The notes below the pieces were generated by a model. It made no database searches, was not told the origin of the DNA, and saw only the letters and a list, made by a program, of their open reading frames with translations. A DNA stretch of 64,000 nucleotides from Chlorobaculum tepidum TLS (lineage in GTDB: Bacteria > Bacteroidota > Chlorobiia > Chlorobiales > Chlorobiaceae), in contig NC_002932.3 of the NCBI RefSeq assembly GCF_000006985.1, positions 1,289,109 through 1,353,108 on the forward strand. Reading direction: 5' to 3'. The position numbers and the translations under genes are program-made. Every line of letters starts with the position of its first letter. The first letter of the stretch is position 1. Positions 1 through 8,941 of this stretch are shown here, piece by piece.

Positions 1-259
1 CGTCGTGCGGACAGATCGCCGCCCGCCACGCCGTTCCCGCCGGTTGCTGCGTTCGAACCAGATCATCGTGATTCAGCGCCCTAATTCGCGCCATCACTGA
101 ATCCATCTGCCAGGCCCGATGCGCAAACCCAACCGTATCAGCCAGGGCGCGTGTCGATGGTTCAGCATCAGTTCGGGCAAACAATGAGCTGCTCGCGAGA
201 ATCATCCCGAAAAACAGGCATATCGAAATAACGGTGCGCATTTCAGTTCGCTTTATCAT
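1..259 (-). CDS. Exported MEMO-like protein (AmmeMemoRadiSam system protein B family), 3' part cut off by window edge
   Basis: An open frame on the minus strand starts at the ATG at 259 and runs off the left edge without a stop. It encodes 86 residues. The N-terminus has a short basic stretch, a hydrophobic core (VISICLFFGMILASSSLFA) and an AxA-like cleavage region, so it looks like a signal peptide. The mature start contains DTVGFAHRAWQMDSVMARI and ends in AICPHD. That pattern reminds me of exported AmmeMemoRadiSam system protein B/MEMO proteins, which have a Pro-His metal-binding segment there. An alternative ATG lies at 241. The family call rests on one short block and is tentative; the rest of the protein is outside the window. 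Confidence 0.5.
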   Translation of the reverse strand, partial: MIKRTEMRTVISICLFFGMILASSSLFARTDAEPSTRALADTVGFAHRAWQMDSVMARIRALNHDDLVRTQQPAGTAWRAAICPHD

Positions 260-353
260 GCTTCTGCATGGTGAACGGTGGCGCTTTCGCAAAATGTCAA
301 TGGACGGAAGTGAACGTGAAGCATTGTTATCCACCTCGTCCATTTGATCGCTC

Positions 354-1604
354 TTACAGTTCGTTCTGCACGAGCTGTTCGTAGGTTTCGCGGCGGCGGG
401 TCAGCGTGACTTCGTCGCCATCGACCATCACCTCGGCTGGACGGAGACGGCCGTTGTAGTTGCTGCTCATCACCGCGCCGTATGCGCCGGATGAGAGCAC
501 GGCGAGGAGTTCGCCTTCCGGGGCGTCGTCGATGGTGCGGTGGCGAGCAAAGAAGTCGCTCGATTCGCAGATCGGACCAACCACGTCGGCTACGACACTC
601 CTGTCATGCTGTTTGACCGAGAGCACTTCATGGTGCGACTGGTAAAGCGCCGGACGGATCAGCTCGGTCATACCTGCATCGACAATGAAAAACTCCTTGC
701 CGATCTGGTTTTTCTTGCGGTACAGAATCTTGGTCACAATCACCGAAGCGTTGGCCGCAATGAACCGGCCTGGCTCGAAAATGACCGTCACGCCCTTGTC
801 CTGGAGCATCGGAATGAGCTTTTCGGCAAATTTCGTGATCGGCGGGGCGGGTTTCTGCGGATCATAGGTCACCGGGAAACCACCACCGAGATCGAGCCAT
901 TTGATGTCGAAACCGAGGTGCCGCGCCGATTCGAGCACTTCGAGCAGCTTCTGCGTGGCGGCGACATAGTACTCCGGATCGAAAATCTGCGAGCCGATGT
1001 GCATGTCGAGGCCGTGCAGTTCAAGGTTCGGCAGCGTTTTGAACAGCTCGAACACCTCGCCAAGTCCGGCTTCATCGATACCGAACTTCTCCTTGCTGTC
1101 GCCGGTGGTGATATACGGATGAGTCTCGGCGGTGACGTTGGGGTTGATCCTGACACCGACCTGCGCAACCTTGCCGAGGTGCTCGGCGACGCTGTTGATC
1201 GCCTTGAGCTCGGAGATCGACTCGGCCTTGATCATCATCACGCCCGAGGTTAGGCCATACTTGATTTCCGCCTCGCTCTTGCCGACGCCGGCCATGATGA
1301 TTTTGTTGGCAGGAACTCCGGCTGTGAGGGCGCGGTAAAGTTCGCCGCCGGAGTTGACATCGCAGCCACACCCCTCTTCGGCAAGCGTGCGGATAACAGC
1401 AAGGTTGAAGTTCGCTTTGACCGAGTAGCAGGTGAAGTGCGGCAGAGAGGCAAAAGCCTCCTCGAACGAGCGGTACTGACTGACCAGGCTCTGCCGGCTG
1501 GTCACGAAAAGCGGAGTTCCGAACTGTCGGGCAAGCTCGTCGAGCGCGACCGATTCACAGCAGAGGATTCCGTCGGAAAATGAGAAAAAATGACTATCCA
1601 GCAC
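354..1604 (-). CDS. lysA: Diaminopimelate decarboxylase
   Basis: This PLP enzyme decarboxylates meso-diaminopimelate to L-lysine, the last step of lysine synthesis. The 416-residue product has the alanine-racemase-like barrel with the PLP lysine in CYSVKAN (about residue 63), the HIGSQI segment, the glycine-rich phosphate loop (DLGGGFP) and the C-terminal CESSD motif that supplies the active-site cysteine across the dimer interface. Length is normal for the family. It is transcribed away from rpmG, with a short AT-rich divergent region between them. The gene is intact and the call is secure. Confidence 0.95.
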   Translation of the reverse strand: MLDSHFFSFSDGILCCESVALDELARQFGTPLFVTSRQSLVSQYRSFEEAFASLPHFTCYSVKANFNLAVIRTLAEEGCGCDVNSGGELYRALTAGVPANKIIMAGVGKSEAEIKYGLTSGVMMIKAESISELKAINSVAEHLGKVAQVGVRINPNVTAETHPYITTGDSKEKFGIDEAGLGEVFELFKTLPNLELHGLDMHIGSQIFDPEYYVAATQKLLEVLESARHLGFDIKWLDLGGGFPVTYDPQKPAPPITKFAEKLIPMLQDKGVTVIFEPGRFIAANASVIVTKILYRKKNQIGKEFFIVDAGMTELIRPALYQSHHEVLSVKQHDRSVVADVVGPICESSDFFARHRTIDDAPEGELLAVLSSGAYGAVMSSNYNGRLRPAEVMVDGDEVTLTRRRETYEQLVQNEL

Positions 1605-1752
1605 GATACGCCTTGATTTTGGGTAATTAATGAAAAGAGTATCAATAATAGCGTTTCCTGAACTCGAAACAAAAAAACGGCAGTGCTTGCATAATAGGGT
1701 CGCCTGCTGTATATTTGTTGCTATTTAAATAACTAACTGACCGACGCTACTC

Positions 1753-1935
1753 ATGGCAAAAGGGAAAGAGAACAGAATCGTGATTACGCTCGAGTGCACC
1801 GAAGCGAAAAAAGAGGGCGTGCCCGTTTCGCGGTACACCACGACCAAGAACAAAAAAAATACAACGGAGCGCCTCATTCTCAAAAAATACAACCCGAATC
1901 TGAAAAGGCACACTGAGCACAAAGAGATCAAGTAA
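1753..1935 (+). CDS. rpmG: 50S ribosomal protein L33
   Basis: This 60-residue basic protein has the L33 pattern: an N-terminal strand ([11 protein letters not shown]), the [10 protein letters not shown] block and a C-terminal [17 protein letters not shown]-type tail. The zinc-binding cysteines of the C+ form of L33 are absent, so this is a cysteine-poor, zinc-independent version. It sits alone between lysA (divergent) and tRNA-Leu, and is followed at once by a hairpin with a T-run. Confidence 0.95.
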   Translation: MAKGKENRIVITLECTEAKKEGVPVSRYTTTKNKKNTTERLILKKYNPNLKRHTEHKEIK

Positions 1936-1947
1936 TTAGCATTATCG

Positions 1948-1984
1948 TCAAAAAGAGCTTATCTTGGCAATGAGCCTTTTTTGA
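1948..1984 (+). terminator. Intrinsic terminator of rpmG
   Basis: Just after the rpmG stop, TCAAAAAG pairs with a later CTTTTTTGA, and an inner GCTT pairs with GAGC across one mismatch. The right arm carries the T-run. It separates rpmG transcription from the tRNA gene that starts 10 bases later. Confidence 0.6.
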
Positions 1985-1993
1985 CAAGGCAAT

Positions 1994-2078
1994 GCCCGAA
2001 TGGCGGAACTGGTAGACGCACTCGTTTCAGGGGCGAGCGCCGAGAGGTGTAGGAGTTCGAATCTCCTTTCGGGCACCA
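1994..2078 (+). tRNA. tRNA-Leu (anticodon CAG)
   Basis: The acceptor stem GCCCGAA pairs with TTCGGGC, and the D-arm GCGGAACTGGTAGACGC is typical of leucine tRNAs. The anticodon stem is CTCGT/GCGAG with loop TTCAGGG, which places anticodon CAG at 2028-2030. A short variable arm and the T-arm GGAGTTCGAATCTCC follow, and the 3' CCA is encoded (2076-2078). It reads CUG codons. No other tRNA was seen in the window. Confidence 0.95.
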
Positions 2079-2222
2079 ACGTTATGCAAGATTCTCATGT
2101 GCACGATGATCAGAGTTAAGGAATTTTCCAGTTTGTTGTTTTGAAATAATTTTGAATACAAGGCAAGCACCTTCCATGGAGGTGCTTTTTTGCTTCTTTT
2201 TAATTTCTAAACCGGTGTCGTA

Positions 2223-3035
2223 GTGGATCATACAAAAATCAATCTCATCGTTCGCCTTCAGCACATCGACAACATGATCGAAAACATCATGAGTCTGCAG
2301 AAAGGCCTGCCGGAAGAGATTTCCGCCCTCGAGGAGGATCTCGCATTCACCTCCCGCCAGATCGAGGCCCGGAAGAAAATCGCCGACGAACGTCAGAAGC
2401 TTCGGGAGCGCCTGAACAGCGTCATTCACGATTGCAAGGAAAAGATCAAGTCATTCAAGGAAAAGCAGACGTTGGCCCGCAACAACAAGGAATACGATGC
2501 CCTCTCCAAGCAGATTGAATACGAGGAGAAGGAGATTGCACAGGCCGAAATCCAGCTTCAGGACATTTCGCACGCTGAGCACCACGCCCAGGAGTTGCAG
2601 AAAAAAGGACGCGAGCTGATCGCGGAGAACCGTTACGATGAGATTTCCGAAGAGATGATGCCTGATGATGTCTTGCAGCAGCAGATGGAGGATCTCGGAC
2701 AGCAGGTGCGACAGAAAAAAGAGGAGCTGGAAAGCATTGTCGTCGAAACCGCCGAAGAGGTCGCCCAGCTCAAGGCGGTTCTCTCAGAACAAAGATCGGT
2801 GGTCGCCCAGCAAGCGAAGCGCCTGCTCGACAAGTACGATCATCTCAAGAGCGGCTCGATACAGAATGCTGTGGTCAAGCTTGACCGTCAGGCCTGCTCC
2901 GGTTGCAACACCAGGGTTCCAACCAACCGCCATACCCTGATCGTGCAGGGCGGTTTTTACGTTTGTGAATCGTGCGGCCGCATTGTGGTGCACGAACGGC
3001 TCTTCGATGAAGCCGCGGCCAGCGGCCAGCAGTAA
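2223..3035 (+). CDS. C4-type zinc-ribbon coiled-coil protein (DUF164/zf-RING_7 family)
   Basis: The 270-residue protein begins at GTG. Residues 1-200 are almost entirely long, charged heptad-like helices that should form an antiparallel coiled coil. The C-terminus holds a zinc ribbon with two CxxC pairs (Cys225/228 and Cys248/251, in ACSGCNTRVP and CESCGRIV). Such proteins are widespread and are often annotated as nucleic-acid-binding, but the exact role in this group is not known to me. The gene lies about 60 bases upstream of the RNase P RNA gene on the same strand. Confidence 0.85.
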   Translation: MDHTKINLIVRLQHIDNMIENIMSLQKGLPEEISALEEDLAFTSRQIEARKKIADERQKLRERLNSVIHDCKEKIKSFKEKQTLARNNKEYDALSKQIEYEEKEIAQAEIQLQDISHAEHHAQELQKKGRELIAENRYDEISEEMMPDDVLQQQMEDLGQQVRQKKEELESIVVETAEEVAQLKAVLSEQRSVVAQQAKRLLDKYDHLKSGSIQNAVVKLDRQACSGCNTRVPTNRHTLIVQGGFYVCESCGRIVVHERLFDEAAASGQQ

Positions 3036-3097
3036 CAGCCCCAACAAACTGCCGAAACAGATTGCTCCTTTCGGCACGCCTGATGTTCTTCTACATT

Positions 3098-3486
3098 GCT
3101 GAAACCGCAAGCGTGCAGTCGCTGTATGGTATAACCATGCAGAGGAAAGTCCGAACTTCACAGGGCAGGGTGCCGGTCGAGAACGTTTGTTCAAGACCGG
3201 GGGCAGCGGCGCAAGCTGTCTGTCACAGAGAGTGCAACAGAAAGCAAACCGCTCCGGCTTAAACCGGAGTAAGGGTGAAAAGGGGGTGTAAGAGACCACC
3301 AGGCAGGTCAGCAATGCCCTGCGCTATGAAAACCTCCCCGAAGCAAGGCCAAATAAGGAAGCATTTCCTGCAAGGGAAGAAGGGTTGCCCGCCCAATGTT
3401 TCCGGGTAGGCCGCATCAGATAAATGGCTGCAACATCACTACTTGATGGTGATGGACAGAATTCGGCTTACAGCTTCGGTTTCGGC
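3098..3486 (+). ncRNA. rnpB: RNase P RNA (bacterial type A)
   Basis: This is the catalytic RNA that removes 5' leaders from tRNA precursors. The universal core GAGGAAAGTCCGAAC is present near 3140, followed by the conserved ACAGGGCAGGGTGCC region. The 3' conserved block GGACAGAATTCGGCTTAC lies near 3453-3470. The ends were set by P1 pairing: GCTGAAACCG at 3098 pairs with CGGTTTCGGC ending at 3486, with one G-U pair. A T-rich run follows. The 389-base length suits a type A RNA. Confidence 0.93.
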
Positions 3487-3512
3487 TTTTCTTTTCCCGC
3501 CCGGCTCCCGCA

Positions 3513-5519
3513 TCATTCTCCGTTTTTTAGCACGTCTTTCACCTTATCCAGAAGCACCGGAACCGGAAACGGCTTCAGCAGAAATGACAGCCCCGTATCG
3601 AGTACGCCGTGCCGGGAAATGATGTCCTTGGGGTACCCCGACATGTAGATCACCTTGATGCCAGGCATGAAGTCACACACCTTTTCATAGAGCATCCGCC
3701 CGTTCATGCCGCGCATGACCAGATCAGTCAGTAACAGCTCGGGCTTGAAATCGCCTTTTTCAAGCAGCTCCAGCGCCGCTTGTCCGTTCTCCGCCTCACG
3801 GGTTTCGAATCCCTCTTCGTCTAAAGCCTGAACGACGAATTTGCGAACAATCTCGTCATCCTCGACAACCAGCACTTTTGCCCCCTCGCCTTTCTGATGC
3901 GGCTTTGGCTTAACCGGCTGAAGCGGCTCAGGTTCGCTCTCCCGGAGAGGGAAGCATACCCTGAACGAGGCTCCAGAACCAGCCTCACTCCCCGCCTGAA
4001 TGATGCCTCCATGCTGCCTGACAATACCATAAACCGTCGAAAGACCGAGACCAGTCCCCCGCCCTTTGCAGGCAAGCGTCTCCTGATCGATCCCCGTGCC
4101 CGTATCGCAAACGGTCAAAACAGCATAGTCTCCGCTGGGCAACCCTTCGAAATATTTCTCCTGCCCCTTGCCGATCACCATCGTTGAAGTCTTCACGGTT
4201 AATTCTCCACCCGATGGCATCGCATCCTCGGCGTTGACCGCAAGATTCATGATAATCTGTTTGATCTGGCCAACATCTCCTTGAATGACCAGCCTCCCGT
4301 CATGCAGATGATACCGAATATTGATATCGTCCCGGATGGTTCTGCGGAGCAACTGCTCGAAATCCCTGACAACCCGGTTGAGGTCAAGCATTCTGAATTC
4401 AAGCGTCTGGCGGCTGCTGAAGGCCAGGAGCTGCTGAACAAGACCGCGCGCCCTGAGCGCCGCATGATGAATGACCTCGATGCGCTTGTGGCGTTTGTCG
4501 GTCTCAGGGAAACTGTTTGAAAGCATCTCGGAATAACCGAGCACTGGCGTCAGAAGATTGTTCAGGTCATGGGCGATGCCGCCCGCCAAGCGGCCGATCG
4601 ATTGGATCTTCTGGGACTGAAAAAGCTGATGTTCCAGCTCGGCTCGCTCCTGTTCGGCCTTTTTCCTGCGGCTGATGTCCCGGAGAAAGACAAGCGCGCC
4701 ATGCTGACCGGCAAAAACGAAGGGAACGGCTGAGACCTCGACAGAGAGTTCACTACCGTCAAGACGCAGGATCCGCTCTTCGAGAGCGGGGACTGCTTAC
4801 TGGCGTTCATTCAGCAGGCGTATCCTTTCGGCGACCAGATCACGGTAATCAGGATGAATCTGATCGGCAACCCTCCGCCCGAGAATCTCTTCTGCTTTCG
4901 AAGCTCCGAACAGGGCGATCGCAGAGTGATTCAGGTAGGCGAAACGGCCTCCCGTCTGGATGAAAATGGCATCAGGCGCCGACTCTACAACAGACCTGAA
5001 CCGCTCCTCACTCTCACGCAAAGCGCTTTGCGATTCGAGTCGCTCGGTACTATCCTGCACAGTAACGATCCTGTACATGATCTGCCCGTTCTCATCCTTT
5101 AACCCCACAACATCAATCTGAACCGGGAAAATGGTGCCATCCTTGCGCATCATTTTTGCCTGGCAACTGCAAAACCCTGTGCTGTCGGTTATCTTTAATT
5201 TGTCCTTCACCATTTGCTGATCTTCAGGCGCATACAGGCTGACAATAGAAGAACCTTCAATCTCTTTAACAGACTGACCGCGCATACGCGCAAAAGCTTC
5301 GTTGCAGGTCAGCACGACATTGATGCCAGGCGCTCCGATGGCTGTACCGTGGGCACAGAGTCTGAAGGCATCCGCCCGGAGGCGAATCTTCGTCTCCTGC
5401 CCAATGCGTCTGGAAAGCTCAGCCTCAAGTGCTTCGATGCGTTTGTTGGCCACCTCCAGCTCCTGGCGAAGTTGCAAAAGCTCCTGTTTCTGGAACTCGA
5501 CAGCGGGCATTTCAGACAT
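3513..5519 (-). pseudogene. Decayed PAS-PAS hybrid sensor histidine kinase with receiver domain (in-frame stop, F-box deleted)
   Basis: Read in one frame from the ATG at 5519, this would be a 668-residue cytoplasmic hybrid kinase. It has a coiled coil (residues 5-40), PAS 1, PAS 2, a HisKA H-box (GGIAHDLNNLL), HATPase N-box (NLAVNAEDAMPSGG) and G-box (GRGTGLGLSTVYGIV), then a receiver with acceptor Asp in LLLTDLVM. A TAA at 4797-4799 interrupts PAS 2; the frame continues unchanged on both sides (LLNERQ, stop, AVPALEERIL). In addition, the F-box (normally IFEPFFTT between G1 and G2) is missing: the text jumps from DQETLA to CKGRGTG near 4063-4075. Two independent lesions argue for a pseudogene. 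The start overlaps the upstream CPXCG gene by 8 bases. Confidence 0.85.
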
Positions 5520-5703
5520 CCTCGCCCTGGGCTTGAACCGTGGCTGTGCCATCTTCGGCGACATCGATGACCAGGCTGACCGGGCGGCAGCACACCTCGC
5601 AATCCTCGATATACTCCTGATGCCCCGCCAAGAGATCGACCAGCACCTCGAAACTCTGCGCGCAGTATGGACACTGCACCAGCACTGTTTGTTCAATTTC
5701 CAT
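5512..5703 (-). CDS. CPXCG motif-containing cysteine-rich protein
   Basis: This 63-residue protein has two CxxC pairs, CPYC near residue 11 and CEVC near residue 35, followed by CRPV. This is the pattern of the Cys_rich_CPXCG family of small putative metal-binding proteins of unknown role. Its last codons (GEDV, stop) overlap the start of the decayed kinase by 8 bases, so the two were probably translationally coupled. It is intact. Confidence 0.85.
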   Translation of the reverse strand: MEIEQTVLVQCPYCAQSFEVLVDLLAGHQEYIEDCEVCCRPVSLVIDVAEDGTATVQAQGEDV

Positions 5704-5858
5704 GATCGGCCTCCGGACTCTGTTTGGTTATAACATGGACTTGCCCCTGTGCAAAACTGAGAAAAAGCAATCCACTATTCACTAATATTCACTAACCATC
5801 GGCAAGCGTCAGTTGGTTTCTTTCCAAATTTCGGAAGAAACAGAACTGAAAACGCCAC

Positions 5859-6698
5859 TCAGTTGAAAATGACATGAACCTTGTCCTTAAACTCGAACTT
5901 TAAACCCGAGTCTTTTCCAGACCTGCGGGCAAAGTCCCGGTCGGACAAACCGTCATATTTTCCTGTAAGAATATCCCGGTGCGTCATCAGCTGATCGAAA
6001 TCCATTGCATACAGCGTAATCGTGTTGTCGGCACGGTAACTCGCATCGCTGCTGATGACGCGCCCGTCAACGACAACGTCAATCTCAAGTTTCATCCCTT
6101 TCAGAAAAGCGCTTATCATGTCGAGCATCTGCTCCTTCTCCTGCGTACTGACCGGCTTTTTAGCCACCTCACCCCTGGAAGAGCTGTTCAGCATTGCCTC
6201 CTTGTTGATGGTGAGTTCCGGATTTGCTCCCCGTTTCATGGTAAAGGTAAACCAGGTCTCAGGCTTCTGGACTACCGTGCTGTCGGATTTGACGGCGGTG
6301 CTGTCTGCCGTGAGTTTTTTGCTCATCTTCTGCACATTTCCGATTCGCACTTTTTCTATGTCATCGAAGGCATACGTGACAATGAAACCGCTGCCACTAC
6401 TGTTTTCGACCTTCTTGACGTTGACAACCTTGACATCAGGGCCAAATTCAGCAGACATCTCCCTGAGCTGGTCTTTTTTCGGCAGTGCAGGAAGGCCCTC
6501 GCCTTTTTCTTTCATAATCCCCGACAACATCTCACTGAAGAGCATCTTCTCTTCGATAGTACCGCTTCCGTCCTTGCGGACATGAACCGTCGTGTGCATC
6601 TGAATGCAGCCGCAAAGAGCTAGCGACAGGATAATGAAAAGCGGCCTTGTCAATTTGACGATGCTCTGGAGTAGCGCTGTATCAGCCATTATTTTCAA
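5859..6698 (-). CDS. Conserved lipoprotein of unknown function
   Basis: The 279-residue product begins with a basic/hydrophobic signal segment ending in a lipobox (LALCGC, lipidated Cys31), so it should be anchored in a membrane facing the periplasm. After that comes a beta-rich domain with repeated strands such as TVHVRKDGSGTIEEKMLFS and a Ser/Thr/Lys-rich middle. The TTVHVRKDGSGTI start resembles lipoproteins annotated only as hypothetical. No enzymatic motif was seen. It lies 39 bases downstream of the aminotransferase gene on the same strand. Confidence 0.7.
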   Translation of the reverse strand: MKIMADTALLQSIVKLTRPLFIILSLALCGCIQMHTTVHVRKDGSGTIEEKMLFSEMLSGIMKEKGEGLPALPKKDQLREMSAEFGPDVKVVNVKKVENSSGSGFIVTYAFDDIEKVRIGNVQKMSKKLTADSTAVKSDSTVVQKPETWFTFTMKRGANPELTINKEAMLNSSSRGEVAKKPVSTQEKEQMLDMISAFLKGMKLEIDVVVDGRVISSDASYRADNTITLYAMDFDQLMTHRDILTGKYDGLSDRDFARRSGKDSGLKFEFKDKVHVIFN

Positions 6699-6737
6699 GC
6701 CCCCATTCTGATGGATGATTACGCGAAATTGTTGAAT

Positions 6738-7898
6738 TTACCTGAGCTTCAGCAGTTTCTCGCAGGCCGCTTCGAGCACATGGCTTTCCTTGGCGAAACA
6801 GAAGCGGACGAGATTCTCGCCGCCGCCGTCGTGGTAGAATGCCGAGCCGGGCACCGAAGCGACACCGGTTTCGCGCAGAATGTGCATCGCCTTTTCCCGC
6901 GCCGTCGCGCCGGGTAAGCGCTCCGTGCCGGCAAGCACGTAGTACGCGCCCTGCGGCACATGCGGTTCGAGTCCAGCCTCGGCGAGCGCCGCGCAGAAAA
7001 GATCACGCCTGACCTCATATTCGGCTGCCAGACCATGATAGTAGTCGTCGCCAAGCAAGCGAAGCCCCGCCGTAACACCCACCTGAAGCGGCGATGCCGC
7101 GCAGACATAGAAAAGATCGTTGAAATAGCCGATGGAGGCAGCCCAGCGCGGGTCGCATAGCGCATAGCCAATACGCCAGCCGGTAACGCTGAACGTCTTC
7201 GAGAGACCGGAGATAGTGATCGTACGCTCCCTCATGCCGGGCATCGAGGCCATCGAAACGTGCGAAAGGCCGCCGAACACGAAGTGCTCGTACATCTCGT
7301 CAGTGAAAACAAACAGGTCGTGGCGGATGGCAAACTCCGCCAGCAGCGCCAGTTCGTCGCACGAAAAGACCTTGCCGGAGGGATTGGCGGGCGTATTGAT
7401 GAGCAGCGCTTTGGTCTTCGGTGTCACTGCCGCTTCGAGGGCTTCGACGCGGAACGACCAGCCGTCCGACGGATCGAGCGGCACGAACAACGGCACAGCC
7501 TCGACCGCCCGAAGCGTCGAGACGTGGTAGCCGTAAAAAGGCTCGAACACGATCACCTCGTCGCCGCGATTGAGCAGCGCCTGAAACGCGCAGTACATCG
7601 CGCCCGTCGCCCCGGCGGAGACGACCACCTCGCGCTCGGCGTCGAATGCCACGCCGGTGAAACGGCGCTGCTTGGCGACAATCGCTTCGCGCAGTTCGCG
7701 GATGCCAGTGTGATGCGTATAGATGTTCGCCCCCTGCATCACCGCATCGGCGGCCCCTTGCAACACCACCGGCGGCACCGGCGTATCGCAAACACCCTGC
7801 GAAAGATTGATCCCACCCATGCGGGCGCACTCGATCGACATGGCGCGAATATCGGACTGCATGACCAGCCCGCAACGTTCGCCAAGACTCAAACCCAT
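6738..7898 (-). CDS. PLP-dependent aminotransferase, class I/II (fold type I)
   Basis: The 386-residue enzyme is of the aspartate aminotransferase superfamily. Landmarks are NLSQGVCDTPVP at the N-terminus, the cofactor-binding NTPANPSGKVFS, the FVFTDEMYEHF aspartate/tyrosine pair, the Schiff-base lysine in TISGLSKTFSVTGWRIGYA, and the substrate-carboxylate arginine in LVRFCFAKE. I chose the ATG at 7898 because GGAAG lies just upstream; an in-frame ATG also exists at 7940. The amino-acid substrate cannot be told from sequence; aspartate-, methionine- or kynurenine-type activities are possible. Confidence 0.88.
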   Translation of the reverse strand: MGLSLGERCGLVMQSDIRAMSIECARMGGINLSQGVCDTPVPPVVLQGAADAVMQGANIYTHHTGIRELREAIVAKQRRFTGVAFDAEREVVVSAGATGAMYCAFQALLNRGDEVIVFEPFYGYHVSTLRAVEAVPLFVPLDPSDGWSFRVEALEAAVTPKTKALLINTPANPSGKVFSCDELALLAEFAIRHDLFVFTDEMYEHFVFGGLSHVSMASMPGMRERTITISGLSKTFSVTGWRIGYALCDPRWAASIGYFNDLFYVCAASPLQVGVTAGLRLLGDDYYHGLAAEYEVRRDLFCAALAEAGLEPHVPQGAYYVLAGTERLPGATAREKAMHILRETGVASVPGSAFYHDGGGENLVRFCFAKESHVLEAACEKLLKLR

Positions 7899-7982
7899 GG
7901 TTACTTCCAGAAAAAGGTTATGGCAATCATGATCATTCAAAGAGCACCGGCAAACCGGATGCTCGATAAACCTGTTGCCAAC

Positions 7983-8010
7983 AAAAAGCCCCCGGCGGTT
8001 CAGCCGGGGG
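7983..8010 (-). terminator. Intrinsic terminator of csmI
   Basis: A perfect 8-bp stem (CCCCCGGC with GCCGGGGG, 6-base loop) is followed on the minus strand by CTTTTTGTT. It lies about 40 bases after the csmI stop and in front of the aminotransferase gene, which is on the same strand. Confidence 0.85.
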
Positions 8011-8051
8011 AGGGTAGAAAAAATCGGAGCTAACAGCCTGACGATGCCCGC

Positions 8052-8786
8052 TCAGTCTTTAGCCGGCGGCTGTACGGTGATCGTCACCTTTTCGAGCGAC
8101 GCCGTAGCCTGGGGCTGCTGCGGCAGGAACGGCAGAGAGAACGGAAGTTTGGGCAGCGAGAACGGAAGCTGCGGAAAGGAGATCGACGGAAGTTGCGGCA
8201 GCGAAATCGAGGGCAACTGAATCTGTGGCAGTGGAAGCTTGGAGATCAGATCCGCGATCTGCTCCTTGAAGGGAATCGGCAGCGCCATCGGCCCCTGCTG
8301 AATCGCCTCGACGACGAGTCCGGCGGCACCCTGGATGGACTCAATCATATCGCCAAGAGCATCCTTGCCGCCCATCTCGCCGCGCTGGATGCGACCGATG
8401 AGATTCTGCACGCCCGGCACGATCTGCTGCGCGGTGTCCTTGCCCATGTCGGCGGCGTAACCGATAAGCTGGAAAGGATTGCTGAACACCATGCGGCGCA
8501 CCTCTTCCGGACGCGAAAGCACCTTCACCGTGCCCTCCTTGGCAATGGTGGCCTGGCAGGCCATACGGCCCCCAGCGGCTATCTGGCGCGGTGACAGGAA
8601 CGCCTTCTCGACATCGGTGAGAGGAGCGAGGCAGTCCGCGCCCTCCTGAACGGTGATGTAGCAAGCCTGGCAGAGACCGTGGCCTCCGCAAACGTATCCA
8701 ACATGAGCGTGATTCAGCCTGGCAGCCTTGCCGATCGTCTGACCAACGCTCGATGAGGCCGTTTTGTCGTTGATAATGAGATTCAT
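8052..8786 (-). CDS. csmI: Chlorosome envelope 2Fe-2S protein, CsmI-like
   Basis: The N-terminal ~95 residues form an adrenodoxin-type ferredoxin domain with cluster ligands Cys33, Cys39, Cys42 and Cys77 (CGGHGLCQAC, then MACQA). Residues 100-185 are amphipathic, as in chlorosome envelope proteins. The C-terminus (about 185-225) is a striking Pro-Leu-Ser repeat, described under findings. CsmI, CsmJ and CsmX are the known 2Fe-2S chlorosome proteins; they can transfer electrons and are thought to control quenching of the antenna by redox state. The 244-residue length fits CsmI best, but CsmJ or CsmX cannot be excluded without alignment. A strong terminator follows. Confidence 0.8.
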   Translation of the reverse strand: MNLIINDKTASSSVGQTIGKAARLNHAHVGYVCGGHGLCQACYITVQEGADCLAPLTDVEKAFLSPRQIAAGGRMACQATIAKEGTVKVLSRPEEVRRMVFSNPFQLIGYAADMGKDTAQQIVPGVQNLIGRIQRGEMGGKDALGDMIESIQGAAGLVVEAIQQGPMALPIPFKEQIADLISKLPLPQIQLPSISLPQLPSISFPQLPFSLPKLPFSLPFLPQQPQATASLEKVTITVQPPAKD

Positions 8787-8941
8787 TGCCGTAAAAATTT
8801 TTCATTAGCAGAGCCTCCGCGCATCGCCATCAACGGTGAGCTGAACGGCGCAGGGAACTAAATGCGGGGATTTTATGAGGATAATTTAGTAAAAAATTCT
8901 ATCCCCGATACAACGATCAGGTGTCGAACGACAGGGAAATA

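Noticed and set aside
3424-3648. 74-codon frame over rnpB 3' end
   Set aside because: It overlaps the RNase P RNA and the kinase gene on the other strand.
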